Shown here: piece by piece, positions 1-8,269 of the stretch
Numbering within the stretch: position 1 is the first letter of the stretch
Layout of the letters: the number at the start of each line of letters is the position of its first letter
Assembly: GCA_030950835.1 (NCBI GenBank)
Contig: JAUZQU010000179.1
Location: 1 to 28,156 of the forward strand
Direction: 5' to 3'
DNA from: Mariprofundaceae bacterium
GTDB taxonomy: Bacteria; Pseudomonadota; Zetaproteobacteria; Mariprofundales; Mariprofundaceae
DNA length: 28,156 nucleotides
The notes under the pieces: generated by a model
What the model saw: only the letters and a program-made list of their open reading frames with translations
Told to the model about the DNA's origin: nothing
Database searches by the model: none
Translations under genes and position numbers: made by a program

Positions 1-1496
1 CACAAACACGTTTTGTAACCTCAAAAGCACTGGCTTTGGGTTTGAAACCTATCGTAGTGGTCAATAAAATTGACCGTGCTGGCTCTGATCCCGATAAAGT
101 AGTGGATTTAACTTTCGATTTGTTTTCAGCTTTGGGCGCAACAGATGAGCAGCTTGATTTTCCAGTGGTTTATGCCTCAGCGAAAAATGGCTATGCGATG
201 ATGGATCATACTGAAGAATCAGACAATATGACCTGTTTGTTTGAAACCATCATGAGCCATGTTGAGCCGCCAAAAGGTGATCCAGAAGCAACCTTACAAA
301 TTTTAGCAACCACACTTGATTGGGATGAATATATCGGACGTATCGTAGTAGGGCGTATCGCCAATGGTACGATTAAAGCTGGTCAAGAGCTTGGTATTGC
401 CCATGCTGATGGCACTTCTTCTAAGTTTAAAGTGAGTAAACTTCTTGGTTTTAAAGCGCTTGATCGCATTGAAATTGAATCTGCACAAGCAGGTGATCTT
501 GTGGCTATTGCTGGCATTGATAAAATCACGATTGGTGAAACTATCACTTGTAAAGACAACCCAGAGCCGCTTCCTGTGATGAAAGTGGATGAGCCTACTT
601 TGAGCATGGAAATTCACGTCAACAAATCACCTCTTGCTGGTCAAGAAGGTAAGTTGATTACAACGCGTCAGATTCGTGACCGTTTGCACAAAGAAATTCG
701 TACCAATGTAGCGATGAAAGTTGAAGATACTGATTCTCCAGATGTGTACAAAGTTTCGGGGCGTGGTGAGCTGCATATTGGTATTTTGTTGGAAAACATG
801 CGTCGCGAAGGTTTTGAAATAGCGGTTTCTCGCCCAACTGTGATTCTTCGCGAAGAAAATGGTGTTAAAACCGAGCCTTATGAAAGTGTAATCGTTGATG
901 TTGAGCAAGAATACCAAGGTACTGTGATTGAGAAACTGGGTCAACGTGGCGCAGAAATGACAGGTATGGAAACTGCTGAAGATGGCATGACACGCATCGA
1001 ATTCATGTGTCCAACACGTGGTTTGATTGGTTATACCTCTGAATTTTTAACCGATACACGTGGTACGGGTACGATGAACCATGTCTTTCATGCTTATGGT
1101 GCCTTTGTTGGCGCGCTACCTGGACGTAAAAATGGTGTTTTGGTTGCCAATGGAACGGGTGTAACGGTTTCATTTGGTCTGTGGAAAATTCAAGAACGTG
1201 GAAAACTGTTCATGGGTGCTGGCATCAAGATTTATGAAGGTATGATTATTGGTATTCATAGTCGTGATTCAGATTTGGTGGTCAATGCTTCACGTGAGAA
1301 GAAACTGACCAACGTTCGTGCTTCGGGTACGGATGAAAAAGTAGATTTGGTTCCACCATTGAACTTATCACTAGAACGTGCGATTGAGTTTATTTCGGAT
1401 GATGAATTGGTTGAAATTACGCCTAAAAACATCCGTTTGCGTAAACGTTTGTTGATGGAAAATGAACGCAAACGTTCTACACCTAAAAAAGTATAA
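1..1496 (+). CDS. typA: Ribosome-associated GTPase TypA/BipA (5' end cut off by window)
   Basis: Translational GTPase of the EF-G/LepA superfamily that binds the 70S ribosome and supports 50S assembly and growth at low temperature or under stress. The reading frame is open from base 3 (QTRFVTSKALALGLKP...), so the gene starts before the window. By comparison with the roughly 600-residue family, about 110 N-terminal residues holding the P-loop and switch regions are missing. Seen here are the G4 motif NKID (VVVNKIDRAG), the beta-barrel domain, the EF-G-like domains (the GRGELHIGILLENMRREG segment is typical) and the BipA C-terminal domain with VSFGLWKIQERG, ending in a basic tail. An internal TTG at 36 is not the start. 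The gene is followed by a long palindrome and a strong terminator and is convergent with ygiQ. Confidence 0.97.
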   Translation, partial: QTRFVTSKALALGLKPIVVVNKIDRAGSDPDKVVDLTFDLFSALGATDEQLDFPVVYASAKNGYAMMDHTEESDNMTCLFETIMSHVEPPKGDPEATLQILATTLDWDEYIGRIVVGRIANGTIKAGQELGIAHADGTSSKFKVSKLLGFKALDRIEIESAQAGDLVAIAGIDKITIGETITCKDNPEPLPVMKVDEPTLSMEIHVNKSPLAGQEGKLITTRQIRDRLHKEIRTNVAMKVEDTDSPDVYKVSGRGELHIGILLENMRREGFEIAVSRPTVILREENGVKTEPYESVIVDVEQEYQGTVIEKLGQRGAEMTGMETAEDGMTRIEFMCPTRGLIGYTSEFLTDTRGTGTMNHVFHAYGAFVGALPGRKNGVLVANGTGVTVSFGLWKIQERGKLFMGAGIKIYEGMIIGIHSRDSDLVVNASREKKLTNVRASGTDEKVDLVPPLNLSLERAIEFISDDELVEITPKNIRLRKRLLMENERKRSTPKKV

Positions 1497-1502
1497 GACA
1501 AA

Positions 1503-1628
1503 ATGTAACTGCTCAGCTCACCCATCTTTTTTCCGCTTCCTGCGTTAAAAAATACGCGCATACAGGAGTATGCTGCGTGTTTTTGCCTTGGTAGCGAATA
1601 AAATATGGGCAATCTGATACAGTTACAT
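1503..1628. repeat. 126-bp imperfect palindrome with 9-bp perfect terminal inverted repeats (MITE-like or fold-back element)
   Basis: The ends are ATGTAACTG (1503-1511) and its exact complement CAGTTACAT (1620-1628). The centre is GCATAC-AGGA-GTATGC (1558-1573), whose midpoint is exactly the midpoint of the whole element. Between centre and ends the arms stay complementary with scattered mismatches: a CCCAT...CGCT..CC block next to the ends and an AAAAATACGC / GCGTGTTTTT block next to the centre. It contains no credible gene. Size, symmetry and position just after a stop codon resemble small non-autonomous mobile or intergenic palindromic repeats. No clear target-site duplication is visible. 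The RNA would fold into a long hairpin downstream of typA. Confidence 0.75.
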
Positions 1629-1694
1629 GGACGATGCTGATGAGGCCCGAAGAGTTAGGCTGAATGTAACTTTGAGGTTATGTTTGAGTGATTT

Positions 1695-1730
1695 AAAAAG
1701 GGCTATAAGTGAAAACTTATAGCCCTTTTT
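1695..1730. terminator. Bidirectional Rho-independent terminator between typA and ygiQ
   Basis: A perfect 16-bp stem (1695-1710 with 1715-1730) encloses a GAAA tetraloop. It begins with five A and ends with five T, so either transcript ends in a U tract. It lies between two convergent genes, 7 bp from the ygiQ stop codon, which fits termination of both. Confidence 0.93.
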
Positions 1731-1736
1731 GCGTTC

Positions 1737-3935
1737 TTAATGTTTCTTGTAAGTTGCTTTGGACTTGCGCTGTGGTGTTTTTGTTTTGCTTTTGTTACCA
1801 CGCACATGCTGGGTGCGGAAGTTGCCTTTGTTTTGCCCAGTTTTTGAATGTTGGATGGCAGCAGATTGATATGCTGGAATCAGATGTTTTTCGCCACTAC
1901 CAATGAGGTCACTACGCCCCATTTTCTTCAGAGCATCTCGAATCATGACCCAGTTGTCGGGGTCGTGGTAACGCAAAAAAGCTTTGTGTAGGTCACGTTG
2001 TTTTTTGCGGCGTGGGATAAAGACTTTTTCAGCATATTTACTTTGCGTACGGCTAATTTTTTTCAAAGGGTTACGTCCAGAGCGGTACATAGCCGCCGCT
2101 GTTGACATCGGTGAAGGCAAAAAGGCCTGCACTTGATCTGCTTTGTAATCATTTTCTTTTAACCATAATGCAAGATGCAACATGTCCTCATCGGTTGTGC
2201 CTGGATGCGCAGCGATAAAATAGGGGATAAGATACTGTTTTTTACCCGCTTCTTTGGAGAACTTTTCAAACAATTGTTTGAAAGTATCGTAAGTGCCGAT
2301 GCCAGGTTTCATCATTTTATCTAAGGGTGCACTTTCGGTGTGTTCGGGAGCAATTTTGAGGTAACCACCTACATGATGGGTCACCAACTCTTTGATATAA
2401 GCAGGCGATTTCACTGCTAAATCATAACGCAAGCCAGAAGCAATAAACACACGTTTAATACCTTTTAAACTTCGGGTTTTGCGGTACAAACGAATCAAAG
2501 GGTCGTGGTTGGTGTCAAGGTTTTTACACACATCGGGAAACACGCAAGAGGGCAAGCGGCAAGCGGCCTCGATTTCCTCAGATTTACAGCGTAAACGGTA
2601 CATATTGGCAGTAGGGCCGCCTAAATCTGAGATATTGCCTGAAAAGTTGGGTGTTTTGTCACGAATAGCTTCAACTTCGCGCAAAATAGAGGCTTCAGAA
2701 CGGCTTTGTATGATGCGTCCTTCATGTTCAGTGATGGAGCAGAATGTGCAACCACCAAAGCAACCCCGCATAATATTCACCGAGTTTTTAATCATTTCAT
2801 AAGCAGGAATTTGGACAGTTTTTTCTTTTAAATCACCATAACCCACATAAGGTAAACGTGAATATGGCAAATCAAATACACCATCCAACTCTTGGGTATC
2901 CAAAGGGATAGGTGGCGGATTAATCCAGACTTGGCGTGAGCCATGTTGCTGAATCAAAGCGCGGGCATTGCCAGGATTGGTTTCTAAATGCAGCAAACGG
3001 GAAGCATGTGCATACAACACTTCATCTTCGGCAACCGCTTCATAGGCAGGTAAACGGACGACGGTGGTTGCCCTATTGGGGCTGATGTCTAAAATGGATA
3101 TAGGTTCAACTTCTTCACGTTGTCGGTGGGAAGCTTTATCATCACAATTGCTACCATCACTATTACGATTCCCCGCCATGCTATAAGGGTCGGGATGTTG
3201 AAATTTGGTGTTGGGCACATCAATTTGAGCGGCTGAAATCTCTAACCAACCAGCAGGCACATTTTTCACCATCACGGCTGTACCACGGATATGCATCATC
3301 TCTTTAATGGATTCGCCAGCGGCTAAACGGTGTGCAATTTCAATGGTTTGACGTTCACCATTGCCATAAACAAGTATGTCCGCCTTGGAATCCATCAATA
3401 CTGAACGCCTGATTTTATCTGACCAATAATCATAATGGGCAATGCGGCGCAAGCTTGCTTCAATGCCACCAATCACCACAGGAACACCTTTAAAGGCTTC
3501 GCGGCAGCGTTGGGCATAGACAGTCACGGCGCGATCGGGGCGTTTGCCACCGATATTGCCTGGAGTATAGGCATCATCTGAGCGAATGCGGCGTTCTGAG
3601 GTGTAACGGTTGACCATGGAGTCCATGTTTCCTGCGGTAACCCCCCAAAATAAATTGGGTTTACCTAGGGCGCGAAAGGCATCGGCAGACTTCCAGTCTG
3701 GCTGGGCAATGATACCCACACGAAAGCCTTGTGCCTCTAATACACGTCCAATCACAGCCATGCCAAAGCTGGGAAGATCGACGTAAGCGTCACCTGTAAT
3801 CAAGATAATATCACAGCTTTTCCAGCCCAAGCGATCCATATCTTGACGACACATAGGAAGTTGGTTGACGGCTTTTGGCGGTTGTTTGGTGTAAGAGAAA
3901 ATAGGTTTGGGTTTGCTGTTGTGCGATGTTTTCAT
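1737..3935 (-). CDS. ygiQ: YgiQ family radical SAM protein
   Basis: Large radical SAM enzyme of unknown reaction (UPF0313/YgiQ family). The N-terminal domain carries the highly conserved runs CDIILITGDAYVDLPSFG, GVTAGNMDSM and IGGIEASLRR. The [4Fe-4S]/SAM cluster motif CFGGCTFC gives Cys392, Cys396 and Cys399 from the chosen start, followed by SITEHEGRIIQSRSE. The C-terminal domain holds YLKIAPEHTE and YLIPYFIAAHPG, and the protein ends in a Lys/Arg-rich low-complexity tail, as is usual in this family. The ATG at 3933-3935 gives 732 residues. An in-frame ATG at 4013 would add 26 residues that overlap the upstream gene and do not resemble the family. No strong Shine-Dalgarno is visible; the start is 8 nt after the upstream stop, so coupled translation is likely. 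Confidence 0.95.
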   Translation of the reverse strand: MKTSHNSKPKPIFSYTKQPPKAVNQLPMCRQDMDRLGWKSCDIILITGDAYVDLPSFGMAVIGRVLEAQGFRVGIIAQPDWKSADAFRALGKPNLFWGVTAGNMDSMVNRYTSERRIRSDDAYTPGNIGGKRPDRAVTVYAQRCREAFKGVPVVIGGIEASLRRIAHYDYWSDKIRRSVLMDSKADILVYGNGERQTIEIAHRLAAGESIKEMMHIRGTAVMVKNVPAGWLEISAAQIDVPNTKFQHPDPYSMAGNRNSDGSNCDDKASHRQREEVEPISILDISPNRATTVVRLPAYEAVAEDEVLYAHASRLLHLETNPGNARALIQQHGSRQVWINPPPIPLDTQELDGVFDLPYSRLPYVGYGDLKEKTVQIPAYEMIKNSVNIMRGCFGGCTFCSITEHEGRIIQSRSEASILREVEAIRDKTPNFSGNISDLGGPTANMYRLRCKSEEIEAACRLPSCVFPDVCKNLDTNHDPLIRLYRKTRSLKGIKRVFIASGLRYDLAVKSPAYIKELVTHHVGGYLKIAPEHTESAPLDKMMKPGIGTYDTFKQLFEKFSKEAGKKQYLIPYFIAAHPGTTDEDMLHLALWLKENDYKADQVQAFLPSPMSTAAAMYRSGRNPLKKISRTQSKYAEKVFIPRRKKQRDLHKAFLRYHDPDNWVMIRDALKKMGRSDLIGSGEKHLIPAYQSAAIQHSKTGQNKGNFRTQHVRGNKSKTKTPQRKSKATYKKH

Positions 3936-3943
3936 ATTATTTT

Positions 3944-5005
3944 TCAACGTATGGCAAAAGACAAAGCTTCGCCAGGATGTTCTCCTAAATGGAATACAGA
4001 GTGCCAAACACAATGTTCGATGTCGCGCTGGGGAAGTAGTAAAACATCACCTGTGTTGAGCTGGTAAGTATAACCCTGTTGCACAAGCTGCGCAATAAAG
4101 GCAGGGCAACGGTCAATGATGGCTTCGATGAGTTCGTGGTCTACTTCTTCCATGTAGGCGCTTAAATCTTCACGATTTTGACATAACTTCAATAATGCTT
4201 GCTGCTGTTGTTTGCTCGGCAATAGACTTTGGATGTGCTGTTGCTGTGTTGTATTGTGTACAAAAGCGATGATTTCATCCATAAGTTTGGGTTTGGCTAA
4301 AGCAAGCCAAAATGTCGATCCGCTTAGTTGCGCAAAGACCACCCCAGCATGACCACGTTCCACATCATGATGAAATTGAGCGCCACCTTGGGGTGCGTTA
4401 AAGTAAACAATGCGCTCTACAAAAGCGGGCTCATGCCCTAACAGATGCTGTAAATGTTGTAATAAGGTGCTGTTTTGACAAATAAGTGCTGATTCAGGAA
4501 ACAAGACATCGCATAATTTACCTGCCCAAGCTTGTTTATCAGGATTTGAAGACACATCTTCATAACCTTCCATACCCCAAGAAAAACGAAAACGCAGCGA
4601 GGCATCTTCATCATAAAAAGACAACCATGAAGCTTTACACCACAGCTCTTCAGCAACAGTTTTTCCTTCATCATGGGCATCGATATACATTTTCTCAATG
4701 CCTTGTTCATCATGTTCTTCCATAGAGCTGGCAACAATAGAAAAGTGTTTTGAAAAGGGTGTAGAGTAAGGCTCTTGTTCAAAATAGGGCGTGACTTCAG
4801 CTGAATTTAAGACGTTTTCCATCAGCTGCTGTGCTTGTTGGATATGTTGTTGATGGGTTGGCAAGTGGGGACTTAATAATTGTGGTAAAAGCACAGCTTG
4901 GTCATGGTTCCAAGATTGTGTAATCGTGGGTAGTTGGGGCATAGTGGGCTTGGTCACGGTTGCGACTTGCCCTAAATCAAAACCACGCCTATGAAGTTGC
5001 TGCAC
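3944..5005 (-). CDS. Uncharacterised protein with HxD...H pattern, possible cupin/JmjC-type Fe(II) oxygenase
   Basis: I do not recognise this protein. Numbered from the GTG at 5003-5005 (353 aa), the second half contains APQGGAQFHHDVERGHAG (His212-x-Asp214). About 115 residues later comes GDVLLLPQRDIEHCVWHSVF (His331 or His335). An HxD pair on one strand plus a distal His after a GDVLLLP-type turn is the metal-site layout of cupin-fold 2-oxoglutarate/Fe(II) oxygenases, so that fold is inferred. The middle is Gln-rich. GTG 5005 was chosen because AAGAGG lies 9 nt upstream. In-frame ATGs at 5068, 5083 and 5176 would extend the protein but have no ribosome-binding site. The stop is 8 nt before ygiQ, so the two probably form one operon. 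Confidence 0.72.
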   Translation of the reverse strand: MQQLHRRGFDLGQVATVTKPTMPQLPTITQSWNHDQAVLLPQLLSPHLPTHQQHIQQAQQLMENVLNSAEVTPYFEQEPYSTPFSKHFSIVASSMEEHDEQGIEKMYIDAHDEGKTVAEELWCKASWLSFYDEDASLRFRFSWGMEGYEDVSSNPDKQAWAGKLCDVLFPESALICQNSTLLQHLQHLLGHEPAFVERIVYFNAPQGGAQFHHDVERGHAGVVFAQLSGSTFWLALAKPKLMDEIIAFVHNTTQQQHIQSLLPSKQQQQALLKLCQNREDLSAYMEEVDHELIEAIIDRCPAFIAQLVQQGYTYQLNTGDVLLLPQRDIEHCVWHSVFHLGEHPGEALSFAIR

Positions 5006-5174
5006 TTTTAAATACCTCTTGCCCGAAAAACATCCCCCAATGATAAAGCTTATGCCAGCAAAATGCATGTATTGATTATGCATATTTGTTCTGCATGTTT
5101 GTTCTACTCGCAAAATAAACAAGCATGGGTATCGTGCGCCTGAATAGAGCGTATGAATATTTGAGGTTGAACCC

Positions 5175-6053
5175 ATGAAAGAAACATCATCTTTAACAGC
5201 TTATGTGAACAACGGTTTTGTGCCGCTTGAAAAAGCAATGGTACATATTGAAGACCGTGGTTTTCAATTTGCAGACGGGGTATATGAAGTGGTTGCTTGT
5301 TTTGGCGGCGCTTATCTGGATTTGCAGCCCCATTTACAACGTTTACAGCGTTCTTGTGATGCAGTGAACATCCCTTTGCCCAAACCCATGTCTGAACTCG
5401 AAGATTTGGTGCAACAGGCGTATGCTAAAAATCCATTTAAGGATGCGATGGTCTATATTCAAGTCACACGCGGTGTAGCAGCGCGATCACATGTAGTACA
5501 AACAACAATGACCCCAACTTTGGTGATTACAGTGCGTAACCTGCCCAAACCAAGCGATGATAAGCTTAAAACAGGGGTCAAAGGTATTACTTTACAAGAT
5601 ATTCGTTGGAAACACTGTGAAATCAAGTCGATTGCTTTGCTTGCCAGCGTGATGGGTAAACAAGAGGCAGCTAAACGTGGAGCAGATGAGGCTTTTTGGT
5701 TGGATGAGCAAGGGCATGTTTTGGAAGGTTGTGCGACCAATATTTTTGCGGTGATTGATGGGGTGTTGGTGACACATCCTTTGGATCATCAGGTGTTGGG
5801 TGGTATTACCCGTGATATGGCGATTCAAGCGGCACAAAATGCTGGTATTGAAGTCCAAGAGCGGGCGTGGAAGCTGGATGAGCTTGGTCTGACGGAGTGT
5901 TTGATGAGCAGCACTACCAATGCGGTGATGCCGATTACGGCGATGAATGATGCGGCAGTTGGGCGTGGTATTCCAGGTGAAATGGGCTTGAAATTGCGGG
6001 CTTTGATGTTGCTTAAGCTGGATGACTTACGCGCAGGAGTTAAATCTTCATGA
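5175..6053 (+). CDS. dat: PLP-dependent class IV aminotransferase, D-amino-acid aminotransferase type
   Basis: Fold-type IV aminotransferase of 292 aa, the usual length. The N-terminus has YVNNGFVPLEKAMVHIEDRGFQFADGVYEV, shown here as the landmarks EDRGF and FADGVYEV. The Schiff-base lysine is most likely Lys151 in HCEIKSIALLASVMGK. The C-terminal half has EGCATNIFAV and LMSSTTNAVMPI, the cofactor phosphate-binding regions. These sequences fit D-alanine:2-oxoglutarate aminotransferase (supplying D-Ala/D-Glu) better than IlvE or aminodeoxychorismate lyase, but substrate choice cannot be settled by eye. GAGG (5163-5166) precedes the ATG. It is the first gene of a run whose members overlap (gph-like, hslO, trmB), and it is divergent from the HxD...H protein. 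Confidence 0.9.
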   Translation: MKETSSLTAYVNNGFVPLEKAMVHIEDRGFQFADGVYEVVACFGGAYLDLQPHLQRLQRSCDAVNIPLPKPMSELEDLVQQAYAKNPFKDAMVYIQVTRGVAARSHVVQTTMTPTLVITVRNLPKPSDDKLKTGVKGITLQDIRWKHCEIKSIALLASVMGKQEAAKRGADEAFWLDEQGHVLEGCATNIFAVIDGVLVTHPLDHQVLGGITRDMAIQAAQNAGIEVQERAWKLDELGLTECLMSSTTNAVMPITAMNDAAVGRGIPGEMGLKLRALMLLKLDDLRAGVKSS

Positions 6054-6703
6054 GTACGCAGTTGCAAGGGGTATTATTGGATTTGGATGGTACTTTAATC
6101 AACGCTTTTCCACCGATTATTCGTGCCATGTCAAAAACACTGGCTGAATATGGCTTGCCTGCGATGAGTGAACAAGCGATTCGGCGGCATACGGGGCGTG
6201 GTGATTGCAGTATGGCGGCTTTGTTTGGCGAACATAAGGCAGCAGCGAGCCAACGTTTTGTAGCGATTCATGATGAAACATATTTGGATGATATTCAGCC
6301 TTTATCAGGTGCAACTGCATTGATGGCATGGCTCAATAAACAAGGTATTCCCATGGCTGTGGTAACCAGCAAAGGGCAACATAGAGCAGAAGCGCAACTG
6401 GAAAAGCTGGGTTGGTTGGCTGATTTCAGCTGTGTGATTGGCAAATTAGAGGGTAGGGCGGCAAAACCTAACCCAGAACCCTTGCTTTTGGCATGTGCGG
6501 CGATGGAGGATGGATTAAACATCCATGATGTGCTGATGATTGGTGATGGTGAGGCAGATATGCAGGCGGCAAGTCGTGCTGGTTGTGCTGGTTGGGGGCT
6601 GACCAGTTCATTTTCAGCAGAAGAATTAGAAAAAGCAGGGGCAAAGGCTTGTTTTGCTTCGTTGGATGAGGTGCTGTTGTGTTTACAGAAAAAGATACAT
6701 TAA
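6050..6703 (+). CDS. gph: HAD-family phosphatase, phosphoglycolate phosphatase-like
   Basis: Haloacid dehalogenase-like hydrolase of 217 aa. HAD motif I is LLDLDGTLIN (nucleophile and acid/base Asp pair), motif II is VVTSKGQHR (Ser/Thr then Lys context), and motif IV is MIGDGEADMQAA (acidic pair for Mg2+). The intervening helical cap matches the Gph/PGMB subfamily. It probably dephosphorylates a small metabolite; phosphoglycolate is only the family default. Its ATG overlaps the dat stop (ATGA), and its 3' end overlaps the hslO start by 25 nt, so it is translated as part of the same unit. The gph symbol is by similarity and not substrate proof. Confidence 0.85.
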   Translation: MSTQLQGVLLDLDGTLINAFPPIIRAMSKTLAEYGLPAMSEQAIRRHTGRGDCSMAALFGEHKAAASQRFVAIHDETYLDDIQPLSGATALMAWLNKQGIPMAVVTSKGQHRAEAQLEKLGWLADFSCVIGKLEGRAAKPNPEPLLLACAAMEDGLNIHDVLMIGDGEADMQAASRAGCAGWGLTSSFSAEELEKAGAKACFASLDEVLLCLQKKIH

Positions 6704-7512
6704 TTCGATTTTTACTACCTGATGCACATGCCAGAGGTGTGATTATTCGTGGTAAAGCCTTGATGAAGCAAGCAGCAGAGATTCATGGTATGCAGGGTGT
6801 GCCAGCGTTGATGTTTGGGCGCACATTGTTGGCATCGATTATATTGTTGAGTGTGAGCAAGGGCGGGGTACGTCAGGTGTTGCAGCTGGATGCCAATGTG
6901 GAAAATACACCTATCAAACGCATCTTAGCAGAGTGTTGCAGTGGTGGGGTGCGTGGTTATGTGTTGTGGCAAGATAACCCTGAACCTGTCTTGCCTGATA
7001 GTGATGGGATTACGGCATGGTTGGGCAGGGACATGTTGCTTTCAACAGTGCGTGACACGGGAATAGGGCGGCCTTATGTCTCTACCATCAAACATGATTC
7101 AGACTGGTTGGCAGAGCATGTGATGGAATACCTCAAACAATCGGTGCAAGTGCAAGCGGATGTGATTTTACAAGATGATCTGGCAATCATGATTGAAGCC
7201 ATGCCTGGTTGTGATGATGCACACTGGTTCAAAGCGGTGGAAGCGATGGCAAAGGTGAGCAACCAAAGCATTAAAAAGGATGACCCAGAAGTGATTTTGC
7301 AGATTTTTGATACTTTATCTTGTCAGATTGTGGGGCGTGATGCGTTTGTCTATCAGTGTGGTTGTGATAAGCGGGATATGCAGCAAGTGTTGGCGAGTAT
7401 TTCTGTGGAAAATTTACATGACTTGGCAGATGAACATGGTGATGTGACGCTTTCATGTCAATATTGTAAACGTACCAGCAAAATGAATATGCAAGAAGGG
7501 GAACAAGGGTGA
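6679..7512 (+). CDS. hslO: Redox-regulated molecular chaperone Hsp33
   Basis: Cytoplasmic holdase chaperone switched on by oxidative unfolding. The 277 aa end in the zinc-binding redox switch: CGC (Cys227, Cys229) and CQYC (Cys260, Cys263), the CxC...CxxC set that defines Hsp33. The N-terminal part has the family's RGVIIRGKALMKQ and FGRTLLASIILLS segments. The start is GTG at 6679 with GAGG at 6668-6671, seven bases upstream. It lies inside the end of gph, so the overlap is 25 nt. The downstream trmB start overlaps the hslO stop (GTGA). All four metal cysteines are present, so the switch should work. Confidence 0.96.
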   Translation: MFTEKDTLIRFLLPDAHARGVIIRGKALMKQAAEIHGMQGVPALMFGRTLLASIILLSVSKGGVRQVLQLDANVENTPIKRILAECCSGGVRGYVLWQDNPEPVLPDSDGITAWLGRDMLLSTVRDTGIGRPYVSTIKHDSDWLAEHVMEYLKQSVQVQADVILQDDLAIMIEAMPGCDDAHWFKAVEAMAKVSNQSIKKDDPEVILQIFDTLSCQIVGRDAFVYQCGCDKRDMQQVLASISVENLHDLADEHGDVTLSCQYCKRTSKMNMQEGEQG

Positions 7513-8210
7513 GATTAAGTAAAACCTTTCGCGACCAATTTATACAACATGAAATGCGTACCCACGGGCGCAAAAATGGCTTTGTGACCACAGGGCAAGA
7601 AGCAAGGCTGCTAAAATGGCTGCCTCTCATTGGTTTACCCAAAGACAAAACATTGAATATGGCGAATATTCCCGAAAACTCACCGATTGTGCTTGAAATT
7701 GGTTTTGGTAATGGTGATTTCCTGGTTTCTATGGCAGAAAAACACCCTGACTGGACGTTGGTGGGTGTGGAAATCTACTTGCCTGGTGTCGCCAAAGCTG
7801 TGGGACGTTTGGCAGATGCTGAGGTGATTGAGCGCACGCGGATTACCCAACTTCCTGCACAATTTGTCTTAGAACATCAAGTAGAGCCAGCGCAACTGGA
7901 TGGTATATTCATCAATCACCCCGACCCTTGGCCCAAAGCCCGACACCACAAACGCCGCATCATTCAAAAAGACTTTGCCCAACTGCTGGTTTCTCGCCTC
8001 AAAAGCGGTGGTTTTATCAAACTTGCCAGTGATATTCCTGAATTGGCAGTGTGGATGCGTGATATTTTGGATCAAACCGAGGGGCTGTCTAATGTGGCAG
8101 GTGTAGGTGGTTTTATTGAGCGCGATGAAGATAGAATTTACACCAAGTTTGAAGAAAGGGGCGAAAAAGCAGGCAGGATAAGCCAGTTTTTGCATTATAT
8201 AGTGGGTTAA
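7509..8210 (+). CDS. trmB: tRNA (guanine-N7-)-methyltransferase
   Basis: SAM-dependent enzyme that makes m7G46 in the variable loop of tRNA. It has 233 aa. The SAM-binding glycine motif is EIGFGNGDF (residues 63-71), followed by the acidic GVEIY. The family signature is INHPDPWPKARHHKRR (135-150). The canonical form begins with F-P-D-P-W, so the leading N-H is slightly unusual. The N-terminal HGRKNGF stretch and the C-terminal TKFEERG segment also match the family. The start is GTG at 7509, overlapping the hslO stop by 4 nt, which indicates coupling. A hairpin straddles the stop codon (8183-8220). Confidence 0.95.
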   Translation: MRLSKTFRDQFIQHEMRTHGRKNGFVTTGQEARLLKWLPLIGLPKDKTLNMANIPENSPIVLEIGFGNGDFLVSMAEKHPDWTLVGVEIYLPGVAKAVGRLADAEVIERTRITQLPAQFVLEHQVEPAQLDGIFINHPDPWPKARHHKRRIIQKDFAQLLVSRLKSGGFIKLASDIPELAVWMRDILDQTEGLSNVAGVGGFIERDEDRIYTKFEERGEKAGRISQFLHYIVG

Positions 8211-8220
8211 TGCAAACTGG
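8183..8220 (+). terminator. Hairpin across the trmB stop codon, weak terminator candidate
   Basis: CCAGTTTTTGCATT (8183-8196) pairs with AATGCAAACTGG (8209-8220) apart from a 2-nt bulge, with a 12-nt loop. Only a short T run (TTTA) follows, so intrinsic termination would be weak. It lies just before the next gene's leader and could instead be an attenuating or RNA-stabilising structure. Confidence 0.4.
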
Positions 8221-8269
8221 TTTAGCTTGTGCTGATTTAAGTGGCTATGAAACGTAGGATGGAGCATAT

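Noticed and set aside
1256..1612. Minus-strand frame of 118 codons overlapping the end of typA and the palindrome
   Set aside because: It is antisense to conserved typA codons and its start lies in the palindrome; no protein-like pattern or ribosome-binding site.
1637..1651. CTGATGA...CCCGAAG, resembling a hammerhead ribozyme core
   Set aside because: Stem II would have about one base pair, GAA is not followed by the usual A, and no complementary stems I and III or cleavage triplet are found nearby.
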